In this document: piece after piece, positions 1 through 7,366 of the stretch
Position numbering within the stretch: the stretch's first letter is position 1
Layout of the letters: every line of letters starts with the position of its first letter
From: an uncultured Prochlorococcus sp.
Lineage (GTDB): Bacteria; Cyanobacteriota; Cyanobacteriia; PCC-6307; Cyanobiaceae
Reading direction: 5' to 3'
Length of the DNA stretch: 13,651 nucleotides
Assembly (NCBI GenBank): GCA_902600395.1
Contig: CACKJL010000026.1
Location: 1-13,651 of the forward strand
Position numbers and translations under genes: made by a program
The notes under the pieces: model-generated
What the model was told of the DNA's origin: nothing
Seen by the model: the letters and a program-made list of their open reading frames with translations, nothing else
Databases searched by the model: none

Positions 1-624
1 AAAGCTCTTGGTTGGAATCAAGAAGACTTAACAAGATACGAAGATTTATGGGACTACAGTCAAAGATGGGGATTAATAAATTTAGAAAGAGAAGACAGAC
101 AGTTTTTAAAGAAGGCAGAAAAGTTACTCCCAAAGATCCAAAATAAAAAGATATCTGTTAAAAAAACTATTGAAGAAAAATCTTATTATCTATGGTTAAA
201 TTTTTACCTCGATGAAATTAATATTTTTAGTAATTCTAATCTTCCAAAAAATAAATATGGTGTTTGGACACTTTTAATTGAAGAGGAAATAAAACTTCTT
301 AAGGAATTACAACCAGTTATGGGTCTTCCAGATACTTTAAAAGCTAAGAATCTATTCGAAAATAGAAAAGAGCTTATAAATAAAGCTTTTAGCGAATTTG
401 ATGCTAAGAACAATGATAAGTGTATAAATTTTGATGAGGTTCTTAACAACTCTGAAAAAGATGTAGGTAAGAATTGGAAATCAATTACTGAAAAAGATCC
501 TGAGGCTAATAAAACTTTTCCAATAATTGATTCTGCAAATATTGAGAAACTCAGATCTGCGATAAAAGAGGATTTGAGTTTATATATGAAAGATAATTAC
601 CCCTCATTAAAAAAGGATTTATAA
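1..624 (+). CDS. Hypothetical protein, 3' part (5' end outside window)
   Basis: The frame is open from base 1 to the TAA at 622-624, giving at least 207 residues. The ATG at 319 is internal, because the frame continues upstream without a stop to the window edge. The visible part is hydrophilic, rich in Lys, Glu, Asp, Asn and Trp/Tyr, with probably helical stretches (for example around DLWDYSQRWGLINLERED near the left edge). There is no signal peptide, membrane segment or catalytic motif in what is visible. I do not recognise the family. The gene is followed by 72 nt and then metY on the same strand. A T-rich tract at about 633-661 lies just after the stop, but no convincing hairpin precedes it, so co-transcription with metY cannot be excluded. 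Confidence is high that it is coding, low for any function. Confidence 0.8.
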   Translation, partial: KALGWNQEDLTRYEDLWDYSQRWGLINLEREDRQFLKKAEKLLPKIQNKKISVKKTIEEKSYYLWLNFYLDEINIFSNSNLPKNKYGVWTLLIEEEIKLLKELQPVMGLPDTLKAKNLFENRKELINKAFSEFDAKNNDKCINFDEVLNNSEKDVGKNWKSITEKDPEANKTFPIIDSANIEKLRSAIKEDLSLYMKDNYPSLKKDL

Positions 625-696
625 ATATTTATCTTTTTTTTGTTTTTTTTTGGAACTTTTTTAAGTTAAATAGATAATAGGATTATTTAAAAAATT

Positions 697-2025
697 TTGA
701 GCAACCAAAAGTTCGAGACACTTCAGTTACATGCAGGACAAGTGCCTGATCCAACTACAAATTCTAGAGCAGTTCCCATTTATCAAACTAGTTCCTATGT
801 TTTTGATAATGCCGAGCATGGCGCGAATCTTTTTGGATTAAAAGAATTTGGAAATATTTATACTCGACTTATGAATCCCACCACAGATGTCTTTGAAAAA
901 AGGATGGCAGCTTTGGAGGGAGGTATGGCAGCACTTGCAACATCCTCAGGTCAAGCTGCTCAATTCTTGGCAATCGTGAACTGTATGACAGCAGGGGATA
1001 ATTTTGTCTCTACATCTTTTCTATATGGTGGGACCTACAATCAATTCAAAGTACAATTTCCAAGATTAGGAATAGAAGTTAAATTTGCAGATGGTGATAG
1101 TATCGACAGTTTTAGAAATAAAATTGATGATAAAACAAAAGCAATATACGTCGAATCAATGGGAAATCCTAGGTTCAACATTCCAGATTTTGAGGGACTC
1201 TCTGCTTTGGCGAAGGAAAATGGAATTCCTCTAATAGTGGATAATACCCTTGGTGCTGGTGGTGCTTTAATAAGACCAATTGATTTTGGAGCCGATGTTG
1301 TTGTAGAAAGTGCAACGAAATGGATTGGTGGACATGGAACAAGCATAGGTGGGGTTATTGTTGATGCCGGAACCTTTGATTGGGGAAATGGTAAATTCCC
1401 ACTAATGAGTCAGCCAAGCGCCGCTTATCATGGGCTCGTTCATTGGGACGCTTTTGGTTTCGGTAGTGATATCTGCAAATCTTTGGGAGTACCAGATAAC
1501 AGAAATATAGCTTTTGCGTTAAGAGCAAGACTTGAATGCCTTAGAGACTGGGGATCAGCTCAAAGTCCCTTTAATTCTTTCTTGCTATTGCAGGGTTTGG
1601 AAACTCTAAGTTTAAGAATAGAGAGACAAACTTCTAATGCGCTTGAACTAGCAAAATGGTTAGATTCTAATTCTAATGTAAGTAGTGTTAATTATCCTGG
1701 CCTAGAATCAGATCCATATTACTCTAGTGCCAAAAAATATACTACTGGAAGGGGAATGGGTTGCATGCTTATGTTCTCTCTCAATGGGGGTTATGAAAAT
1801 GCAGTAAAATTTATTGATTCCTTAAAATTGGCGAGCCACCTTGCTAACGTTGGTGATTCAAAAACATTAGTAATTCATCCTGCTTCAACAACTCATCAGC
1901 AATTATCTGAAGAAGAACAATTATCTGCAGGTGTTACCCCCACTATGGTAAGAGTTTCTGTAGGAATTGAGCATATTGATGATATAAAAGCAGATTTCGA
2001 ACAAGCACTTTCACAAATCACATAG
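697..2025 (+). CDS. metY: O-acetylhomoserine sulfhydrylase (aminocarboxypropyltransferase)
   Basis: A cytoplasmic PLP enzyme of the Cys/Met-metabolism family (fold type I), 442 aa, full length. It condenses O-acetyl-L-homoserine with sulfide to give homocysteine. Visible landmarks: the N-terminal LQLHAGQ and PIYQTSSYVF, the YTRLMNPTTD segment (residues 55-64) that contributes to the PLP site, SSGQ (83-86), the Asp that pairs with the PLP nitrogen in VDNT (D182), and the Schiff-base lysine in SATKWIGGHG (K208). The length and the long insertion after GKFPLM fit MetY rather than shorter MetB/MetC. The start is TTG at 697: an in-frame TAA lies at 688-690 and no ATG or GTG precedes the conserved N-terminus. 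No strong Shine-Dalgarno is visible. It is followed 13 nt later by metA, whose product makes its substrate, so the two are almost certainly one operon. No SAM-responsive leader is recognisable in the short upstream gap. Confidence 0.93.
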   Translation: MSNQKFETLQLHAGQVPDPTTNSRAVPIYQTSSYVFDNAEHGANLFGLKEFGNIYTRLMNPTTDVFEKRMAALEGGMAALATSSGQAAQFLAIVNCMTAGDNFVSTSFLYGGTYNQFKVQFPRLGIEVKFADGDSIDSFRNKIDDKTKAIYVESMGNPRFNIPDFEGLSALAKENGIPLIVDNTLGAGGALIRPIDFGADVVVESATKWIGGHGTSIGGVIVDAGTFDWGNGKFPLMSQPSAAYHGLVHWDAFGFGSDICKSLGVPDNRNIAFALRARLECLRDWGSAQSPFNSFLLLQGLETLSLRIERQTSNALELAKWLDSNSNVSSVNYPGLESDPYYSSAKKYTTGRGMGCMLMFSLNGGYENAVKFIDSLKLASHLANVGDSKTLVIHPASTTHQQLSEEEQLSAGVTPTMVRVSVGIEHIDDIKADFEQALSQIT

Positions 2026-2038
2026 GAAAGTAGATTTA

Positions 2039-2929
2039 TTGGCTTTAATAATTCCTAGTAACTATCACAAGATTAGCGATGTCGAGAAAAATCATATATC
2101 TTGGATCGAACCAGAATTGGCAAAAAGACAGGATATACGTCCTCTTAGGATTGGCATTTTAAATATCATGCCTCTTGGTAAACAGTATGAATTTAACTTA
2201 CTACATCCACTTGGTTTATCTCCTCTTCAAATTGAGCCAGTTTGGATAAAGCTTAAAACTCACTCTTATAAAACATGGGATCTTAATCATCTAAATAATC
2301 TATACATAACTTGGGAAGAAGCAAATAATCCAGAACCGTTAGATGGAATCATTATTACTGGAGCACCTATTGAGCACCTTGCCTTTGAGGAGGTTAAGTA
2401 TTGGGATGAATTTGTAAAAATTGTAAATGAAGCCAGAAATTCTTGTGCGAGTACTCTTGGATTATGTTGGGCTGGCTTTGCGCTGGCTTATTTAGCAGGG
2501 GTCGATAAGAAAGTTTTTGATAGGAAATTATTTGGGGTATTCCCTTTAAAAAGTCTTGTTCCTGGACACCCTTTGATGGGTACACAAGATGATGAATTTA
2601 TTTGTCCTCAAAGTAGATTTGCTGGATTACCAGATTTGGAAATGGAGAAGGCCCAAAAAGAAGGGAAATTGAATTTGTTGGCTTATGGAGAAAAAGTTGG
2701 ATATACAATATTTGAATCTAATGATCAAAAACAACTTATGCATTTAGGTCATCCTGAGTATACGGTGCATAGAATTATTAGTGAAATTGAAAGAGACAAA
2801 GAAAAGGGAAATGTTCCTCCACCCGAAAATTTTGATCTAAATAGTTCAAAAACCGCTTGGAGATCTCATAGGAATTTGCTTTTTCAGCAATGGCTTTGGT
2901 TTTGTTATCAACAAGTTAGTCTTAATTAA
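2039..2929 (+). CDS. metA: Homoserine O-acetyltransferase, MetA family
   Basis: It acylates homoserine at the first committed step of methionine synthesis; 296 aa, usual length for MetA. Landmarks: RPLRIGILNIMP (34-45), TGAPIEHLAFEEV (107-119), the acyl-enzyme nucleophile in STLGLCW (C143), SRFAG (192-196), the catalytic His/Glu in GHPEY (H238, E240) and the C-terminal WRSHRNLLFQQWL. Known for the family: Glu (as in Bacillus) rather than Gly (as in E. coli) at the position after TGAP[IL] goes with acetyl-CoA instead of succinyl-CoA use. Here it is E112, so acetyl transfer is inferred, which matches the upstream MetY. The start is TTG at 2039, preceded by an AGGAAAG-like ribosome site overlapping the metY stop; the next in-frame ATG (residue 44) would remove conserved sequence. 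The usual NLMPxKIETE segment reads NIMPLGKQYEFN here, a lineage variant. The gene converges on SulP with a 6-nt gap. Confidence 0.92.
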   Translation: MALIIPSNYHKISDVEKNHISWIEPELAKRQDIRPLRIGILNIMPLGKQYEFNLLHPLGLSPLQIEPVWIKLKTHSYKTWDLNHLNNLYITWEEANNPEPLDGIIITGAPIEHLAFEEVKYWDEFVKIVNEARNSCASTLGLCWAGFALAYLAGVDKKVFDRKLFGVFPLKSLVPGHPLMGTQDDEFICPQSRFAGLPDLEMEKAQKEGKLNLLAYGEKVGYTIFESNDQKQLMHLGHPEYTVHRIISEIERDKEKGNVPPPENFDLNSSKTAWRSHRNLLFQQWLWFCYQQVSLN

Positions 2930-2935
2930 CTTTTT

Positions 2936-4501
2936 TTAATGAGCACTTTCAATACCGCCTAGTCTCTCAAATAAGTTAAGACTTTCTTTATTTAATCCTA
3001 CAATTTCAACTTTAGAACCGCCATTCTGGAATTTTCTAATAATTTGCTCAAGAGCAACAACGCCACTTTGATCCCAAATATGAGCTAAAGACATATCAAT
3101 TACAATATTTTCTGGATGTTCATGAATATCAAATCCTTGTAAAAAATAAATTTTACTTACAAAAAATAATTGTCCTTTTACTTTGTAGGTAATCAAATTA
3201 TTTTCTTTAGCTCTAGAGACAGTTATAACTTTCGCTACTTTTCTGCTGAAAAGAATTGCAGCTAATGCAACTCCTGCAATAACTCCAAGTGCAAGATTAT
3301 GAGGTTTTGTTAGCATAGTAACTGCAAAAGTCATAATCATGACTGCAGTATCGCTTTTAGGTATCTTTCTAATATTTTTTAATCCATTTATATCTGCTGT
3401 ACTTATTGCGATCGTTATCATGATTGCTACTAACGCAGCCATTGGGATTGCTCCAATCCAAGATTTCAAGAGGATGATCATAATTAGGAGAGATATACCT
3501 GAGGAGAGGGTTGACAATCTAGATTTTCCTCCATTTTCAGTATTCATTACAGATTGCCCAACTAAAGCACATCCTGCCATTCCACCAAATAAGGATGCCA
3601 CAATATTTGCGATTCCCTGCCCTCTTGCTTCTTTATTTTTATTAGAACTTGTATCAGTTACATCGTCTAAAATGTCTTGAGTTAAAAAGGTTTCCATTAA
3701 ACCTACGAGAGATATTGCAAGTGAGGTCGGTAAAATTACCCCTAATGTTTCAAGACTAAAAGGTACTTTTCCATTTTCTATTGCTCCAAAAGGAAGAGAG
3801 ATACTTGGCAATCCATCAGGTAATTTACCCAAATCGCTAACTGTTGGGACATCTAGATTAAAGAATATGCTTATAAGAGTAATTACTACAATTGCAATAA
3901 GTTGAGATGGGACTACTTTTGTTATTTTTGGAAGCCCATAGATAATTATTAATCCTAGGATTACAAGAATCCAAACTACTGGAATCTGAGAGTTAACTGG
4001 ATATTGACTTAAAGTTTGTTCAACTAATCCTTTTGATTCTTTAATACCTATTCCTAACTGGGGTAGTTGTGCTTGAAATATTAAAAGTGCCAGTGCATTT
4101 ACAAATCCACTTAATACTCCTGTTGGGACGAATCGCATTTGGTAGGCCAGTCGTAAATATCCCCAAAGAATTTGGAAAATTCCAGTTAATATTCCAGCTG
4201 CAATAAGATATGGGACTCCTAATCCAGGAGATTTTGATTCTCCATAAGCGACAAGTCCAGTCATCAAAAGAGCTGTTGAACCTGTAGCTGAAGTGATCAT
4301 TCCCCTTCTTCCTCCAACAATCGCAATTGTTATAGATAAGCAGAATGCACCAAAAAGACCAACTTTAGGATCTACACCAGCTATACCCGAAAAAGCAATT
4401 GCTTCTGGGATCATTGCAAAAGCAACAACCAAGCCAGAGAGAATATTTGATTTTGGATCATCCAACCAATTTTTAGATAAATATCTTGAGAAATTTGACA
4501 T
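2936..4501 (-). CDS. SulP-family anion transporter (sulfate or bicarbonate) with STAS domain
   Basis: An inner-membrane SLC26/SulP permease, 521 aa, close to the usual length of short bacterial members. The N-terminus carries the signature region NILSGLVVAFAMIPEAIAFS, then VDPKVGLFGAF and TSATGSTALL (roughly residues 19-80), followed by about ten more hydrophobic segments to residue ~420. A compact C-terminal STAS domain begins near VKGQLFFVS and includes IVIDMSLAHIWDQSG, ending with LFERLGGIESAH. ATG start at 4501. The substrate is not readable from sequence: SulP proteins of marine cyanobacteria include both sulfate permeases and BicA-type sodium-bicarbonate symporters. The neighbouring metY-metA favours sulfate, but that is inference from context only. 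The gene lies 30 nt downstream of the FAD-linked oxidase on the same strand, so both are probably co-transcribed. Confidence 0.88.
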   Translation of the reverse strand: MSNFSRYLSKNWLDDPKSNILSGLVVAFAMIPEAIAFSGIAGVDPKVGLFGAFCLSITIAIVGGRRGMITSATGSTALLMTGLVAYGESKSPGLGVPYLIAAGILTGIFQILWGYLRLAYQMRFVPTGVLSGFVNALALLIFQAQLPQLGIGIKESKGLVEQTLSQYPVNSQIPVVWILVILGLIIIYGLPKITKVVPSQLIAIVVITLISIFFNLDVPTVSDLGKLPDGLPSISLPFGAIENGKVPFSLETLGVILPTSLAISLVGLMETFLTQDILDDVTDTSSNKNKEARGQGIANIVASLFGGMAGCALVGQSVMNTENGGKSRLSTLSSGISLLIMIILLKSWIGAIPMAALVAIMITIAISTADINGLKNIRKIPKSDTAVMIMTFAVTMLTKPHNLALGVIAGVALAAILFSRKVAKVITVSRAKENNLITYKVKGQLFFVSKIYFLQGFDIHEHPENIVIDMSLAHIWDQSGVVALEQIIRKFQNGGSKVEIVGLNKESLNLFERLGGIESAH

Positions 4502-4531
4502 TTTAAGTTTCTTTATACTTAAAAAGTTACC

Positions 4532-5812
4532 TTATAAAGGAGGCAAAATACCCTGTGGGTCAAAAATATTCTTTAAAGTTTTTAATTCATTCATTCTATT
4601 TCCAAAAGCTAATGTAAGTTCTTCCTCATGAGTATTTAAATGATTATGCAATTGGGCTAAATGAATATTTGGATAAAACCTTTTTAGGTTGTTCCACGAT
4701 GTATAAATCCAGTTCAAAGCAACTTCTTTTTCTTGAAGATCATTTTTTTTCCATGATGCATATATCCATGGTTTCCACGTACTTTTTCTATGAACAAAAA
4801 AGCTTGAGCCATTATTTAACTTTTTTGTTTTGCAACCTAGTTGTTGAGAAGCAACATAGCAGGAATTATTAGGTTTATTATCCATTATTTCATTCAAACA
4901 TTCTATGAAACTTGGGATATGATTTTTTAAATCTTCTCCAAGAAGACTAATTACTTCAGAATGGTTATTTGCATTAAGCTCATATAAATTTAATTCCTTT
5001 GGGAAGAAATTTATTTTGTCAAAGTTCTCATAATATTGTTTTTTTAGAGCAGGAAATTTGTCTAGAGGCATTAAGTATTCTTCTGTTCTTTTATCCTCTA
5101 AATTATTTTTAAGTTCAGCAAAAATATATATATAAATCTTTTGGGCATAAATCCATTGAAGACTAATATTTTCTGGAAATTCCTCTGATATTTTTATTAT
5201 TTCTGTAAGTTCATTTGGATTTACAAAACCTTCAATAATCTTAATTGGATTAGATTTGATAGTTTTAAGTTCTATTTCGGTAATAATTGAGAAAAAGGGT
5301 GCTGCCCCTTTAATTGCTTCCCAAATTAATTGCTCTTCTGGATTTATTTGATTTTTTTTTAAAGAGATAAATGTGCCATTACCCAAGAAACCTTTTATTG
5401 ATTCAATATTATCAATGGCTAATCCGTAAGCTCGACTGAGTGGGCTTACTCCACCAGTAAGTACATATCCTGCTCCAGGAAGTTTAGAAAGTCCGATTGG
5501 AAAACTTCGATTATGTTTTTGTAAATAATTTACTAAATCCCCCATTATTACTCCCCCTCCTATTGTTACTAAATTGGTTTTTCTATCTAAGTGAATTTTG
5601 CTGTGATTTTTTCTTAGATCAAGAGTTGTAAAACCATTTTTTGCACAACTAGAAGTTGTACCTCCACTACATACGCATAGGTGTTCAAATTTTTCCTTAG
5701 AGTAGTTTTTCTCACAAAATAAGGAATCATTTACGTCATAAATTAATTTTTTTAATTTTGCATCCTTTGAGTTAATATTTGGAACTTCAAGCAAGTTATT
5801 ATTATTTTTCAC
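4532..5812 (-). CDS. FAD-linked oxidase/dehydrogenase (FAD_binding_4, BBE-like)
   Basis: A 426-aa flavoprotein of the VAO/PCMH-type fold. Visible parts: an FAD pyrophosphate-binding loop CSGGTTSSC (48-56) followed by LDLRKNHSKIHLD, the IGGGVIMGDLVNYL segment, LPGAGYVLTGGVSPLSRAYG with IDNIESIKGF, and a C-terminal tail NIFDPQGILPPL resembling the berberine-bridge-enzyme terminus. The His that carries 8-alpha-linked FAD in bicovalent BBE enzymes (RSGGH) is Thr here, and no Cys occurs at the second attachment position, so FAD is probably bound non-covalently. Substrate unknown. The first codon is GTG at 5812; no stop intervenes just upstream and no Shine-Dalgarno is evident, so the exact start is uncertain (a TTG six codons in is an alternative). 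No signal peptide. It probably leads an operon with SulP and is divergent from cbiX, 41 nt away. Confidence 0.82.
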   Translation of the reverse strand: MKNNNNLLEVPNINSKDAKLKKLIYDVNDSLFCEKNYSKEKFEHLCVCSGGTTSSCAKNGFTTLDLRKNHSKIHLDRKTNLVTIGGGVIMGDLVNYLQKHNRSFPIGLSKLPGAGYVLTGGVSPLSRAYGLAIDNIESIKGFLGNGTFISLKKNQINPEEQLIWEAIKGAAPFFSIITEIELKTIKSNPIKIIEGFVNPNELTEIIKISEEFPENISLQWIYAQKIYIYIFAELKNNLEDKRTEEYLMPLDKFPALKKQYYENFDKINFFPKELNLYELNANNHSEVISLLGEDLKNHIPSFIECLNEIMDNKPNNSCYVASQQLGCKTKKLNNGSSFFVHRKSTWKPWIYASWKKNDLQEKEVALNWIYTSWNNLKRFYPNIHLAQLHNHLNTHEEELTLAFGNRMNELKTLKNIFDPQGILPPL

Positions 5813-5853
5813 TACATGATATTGTTCTTTACTATTATGGTATAAGTAATAAC

Positions 5854-6984
5854 TTGAATTTGGATAATTTAGATTCGAAGTTAAATAATCAAGTCGCGAT
5901 ACTTATCTGTGGACACGGGAGTAGAAATAAACTAGCCATTACTGAATTCCAAGAATTAACTAAGTCCATCCAAAAAAGATATCCAAAATTTATAGTTGAA
6001 TATGGTTTCTTGGAATTCGCTAAACCTTCGATTGTTGATACTCTAGACAAGTTAAAAGATCTTTCTATAAATAAAGTAATTGCAATACCCGCAATGCTTT
6101 TTGCCGCGGGCCATGTAAAAAATGATATACCTAGCTTGCTAATGAATTATTCAGGTAAAACAGGTATTGAAATAATTTATGGAAGAGAATTAGGTATTAA
6201 TAATTTAATGATTAGTGCAGCTTGTGAAAGAGTAAAAGATGTATTTAAGCAAAATAATACTCTCAAACCTGAAGAATCATTATTAGTTGTTGTTGGTAGA
6301 GGCTCTTCTGACCCAGATGCGAATTCCAATGTTTCAAAAATAACGAGAATGATCGTAGAGGGTATCGGTTTAGGTTGGGGGGAAACAGTTTTTTCTGGAG
6401 TAACTTTCCCTCTCGTTGAACCTGGCTTAAAAAATGTTGTGAGACTTGGTTATAAAAATATAATTATTTTCCCTTATTTCCTTTTTTCAGGTGTCCTTGT
6501 CACCAGAATAAAAAGGCAAAGTGACTTAGTTGCGATAAATAATCCAAATATTTCATTTATACATGCAAAATATCTTTCGTCACAGTCTTATGTGGTCGAC
6601 ACTTTTGTAGAAAGGATTGAAGAGATTCTTAATAACGAAGGTAAGAATTTTATGAATTGCTCAACTTGTAAATATAGATCAAATTTATTTGGCTTTGAAA
6701 AAGAAGTTGGAATGGTACAAGAAAGTCATCATGACCATGTAGAGGGCTTAGGGATCAGCTGTGATTTATGTGATCCTGAATGTAATGGTGCTTGTGAAAT
6801 ACAAAATCCAACTGATAACCACAAAAAATCAAACTCAGGAGGAGGTTGTTACTTAGAACATGAAGATGTTGAGATTCATCAACATGAACATAATCACCAT
6901 CACCATCACCATCACCATAGTATTTACCCAAATTCAAAACATCCTTTAGGACCTGTCACGCTTCGCTTGCCTAATAAAGACTAA
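5854..6984 (+). CDS. cbiX: Sirohydrochlorin cobaltochelatase, long form with metal-binding tail
   Basis: A class II chelatase that inserts a metal (cobalt for cobalamin, possibly iron for siroheme) into sirohydrochlorin in the cytoplasm. Two tandem CbiX-type domains are visible: the first has VAILICGHGSR (H21) and AMLFAAGHVKNDIP (H87), the second VVVGRGSSDP and IIIFPYFLFSGVLV. After them come MNCSTC (residues 267-272; MxCxxC, an iron-sulfur site in the Bacillus megaterium long CbiX), a second Cys cluster CDLCDPECNGAC, and a run of eight His (348-355) inside a longer His-rich stretch. The final block HPLGPVTLRLPNK looks conserved. The frame extends back to a TTG at 5779 inside the divergent oxidase gene; I chose TTG 5854 (376 aa) because the N-terminus then begins shortly before the first strand. 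TTG 5860 is equally possible. No Shine-Dalgarno separates them. Confidence 0.88.
   Translation: MNLDNLDSKLNNQVAILICGHGSRNKLAITEFQELTKSIQKRYPKFIVEYGFLEFAKPSIVDTLDKLKDLSINKVIAIPAMLFAAGHVKNDIPSLLMNYSGKTGIEIIYGRELGINNLMISAACERVKDVFKQNNTLKPEESLLVVVGRGSSDPDANSNVSKITRMIVEGIGLGWGETVFSGVTFPLVEPGLKNVVRLGYKNIIIFPYFLFSGVLVTRIKRQSDLVAINNPNISFIHAKYLSSQSYVVDTFVERIEEILNNEGKNFMNCSTCKYRSNLFGFEKEVGMVQESHHDHVEGLGISCDLCDPECNGACEIQNPTDNHKKSNSGGGCYLEHEDVEIHQHEHNHHHHHHHHSIYPNSKHPLGPVTLRLPNKD
6895..6918 (+). repeat. Four tandem CACCAT hexamers encoding the His run of CbiX
   Basis: CACCAT is repeated four times without interruption, giving eight alternating CAC/CAT His codons. This in-frame microsatellite can change length by slippage in units of two His without breaking the frame. 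More His codons flank it (HQHEHN upstream). Confidence 0.9.
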
Positions 6985-7033
6985 ATCTTAAGAAAATCCG
7001 TTGAAAATCAATTAATCACCTGTCTCTTTCTCG

Positions 7034-7055
7034 ACTTAGTCTTAATAGACTCAGT
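7034..7055. terminator. Hairpin downstream of cbiX, possible terminator
   Basis: ACTTAGTCT and AGACTCAGT form a 9-bp stem with one mismatch around a TAAT loop, about 50 nt after the cbiX stop. No U-tract follows directly (the sequence continues TATATATAAG), so it is a weak candidate for an intrinsic terminator and could instead be an operator or an RNA stabiliser. Confidence 0.3.
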
Positions 7056-7103
7056 ATATATAAGTATTCTTAATGTAAAATCGTGAAAGTATTTTGGACT
7101 AGA

Positions 7104-7145
7104 TTTTCCACAATTTTTAGGTTGTTTTCCACGTCCAAATCCACA
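7104..7145 (+). promoter_or_regulatory. Cluster of three DnaA-box-like nonamers
   Basis: Three nonamers in the same orientation: TTTTCCACA (7104-7112, a perfect match to the form usual in cyanobacteria), TTTTCCACG (7125-7133) and AAATCCACA (7137-7145). Start-to-start spacings are 21 and 12 bp, roughly two helical turns and one. A 7-bp inverted repeat, TTTGGAC (7093-7099) and GTCCAAA (7133-7139), encloses the first two boxes, and TCCAA/TTGGA flanks the third. AT-rich palindromes follow about 80-110 bp downstream. There is no dnaA, dnaN or other replication gene nearby. Read as candidate DnaA-binding sites, not as a proven origin. Confidence 0.45.
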
Positions 7146-7225
7146 TTGGATTAGAAATGCCAGTATTTTTCAAAAAAAACAGGACATCAACATTATTGTT
7201 GACTTTTCTTTAAGATTTATGCAAT

Positions 7226-7258
7226 TTCCTTTTTTAAAAAGGAAGTTTTTAAAAAACT
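7226..7258. repeat. Two adjacent A/T-tract palindromes
   Basis: TTCCTTTTT/AAAAAGGAA (7226-7234 and 7236-7244) is a perfect 9-bp inverted repeat with a 1-nt centre. It shares its last A with AGTTTTT/AAAAACT (7244-7250 and 7252-7258), a perfect 7-bp repeat also with a 1-nt centre. They could be a bidirectional terminator-like element, a protein site or an easily melted segment next to the DnaA-like boxes. Confidence 0.5.
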
Positions 7259-7262
7259 AACT

Positions 7263-7279
7263 TATAACATGAGTCTCAT
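7263..7279 (+). promoter_or_regulatory. Possible -10 element (TATAAC) abutting palindrome ATGAGTCTCAT
   Basis: TATAAC at 7263-7268 resembles a -10 hexamer for the DUF2811-type gene; no clear -35 is seen at the right distance. Immediately after it lies an 11-bp perfect palindrome (7269-7279) at about the expected transcription start, where a repressor could act. Confidence 0.3.
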
Positions 7280-7366
7280 TTGATAAATTGAAAAGTTTAC
7301 ATGCAGATTTTTTTTGATTTTTTTAGACAAAAATATCATTATAGTTATGCAGAAAAATATAGATTT

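Larger units (their letters stand above)
6985..7366. other. Gene-poor 382-bp intergenic region with DnaA-like boxes and palindromes
   Basis: No convincing coding frame lies here; the frame of the next gene could start at 7301, but its extra N-terminus is encoded by T-tracts. From left to right it holds a hairpin at 7034-7055, three DnaA-box-like nonamers (7104-7145), a small inverted repeat TCAACA/TGTTGA (7187-7202), two abutting A/T-tract palindromes (7226-7258), a TATAAC element (7263-7268) and the palindrome ATGAGTCTCAT (7269-7279). It is by far the most structured non-coding stretch of the window. Confidence 0.7.

Noticed and set aside
319..624. Independent small gene beginning at ATG 319
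   Set aside because: The same frame is open upstream to base 1 with coding-like sequence, so this is the 3' part of a longer gene.
625..696. SAM or other riboswitch ahead of metY
   Set aside because: The 72-nt gap is mostly T-tracts with no helical architecture of a known methionine or SAM riboswitch.
3339..3680. Plus-strand open frame inside the SulP gene
   Set aside because: It is the antisense shadow of a clearly coding transporter; no recognisable domain. The same holds for other frames opposite metY, metA, cbiX and the GMC gene.
5779..5853. CbiX start at TTG 5779
   Set aside because: It would place 75 nt of CbiX over the oxidase start region and add a Tyr-rich segment unlike the family N-terminus.
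7081..7260. Chromosomal replication origin
   Set aside because: DnaA-like boxes and AT-rich palindromes are present, but no dnaN or dnaA lies nearby and GC skew cannot be computed here. Kept as a candidate DnaA-binding cluster only.
7301..7366. N-terminal extension of the DUF2811-type protein from ATG 7301
   Set aside because: The extra residues are aromatic-rich and encoded by T-tracts, outside the conserved core; ATG 7367 is a better start, though this is not proven.
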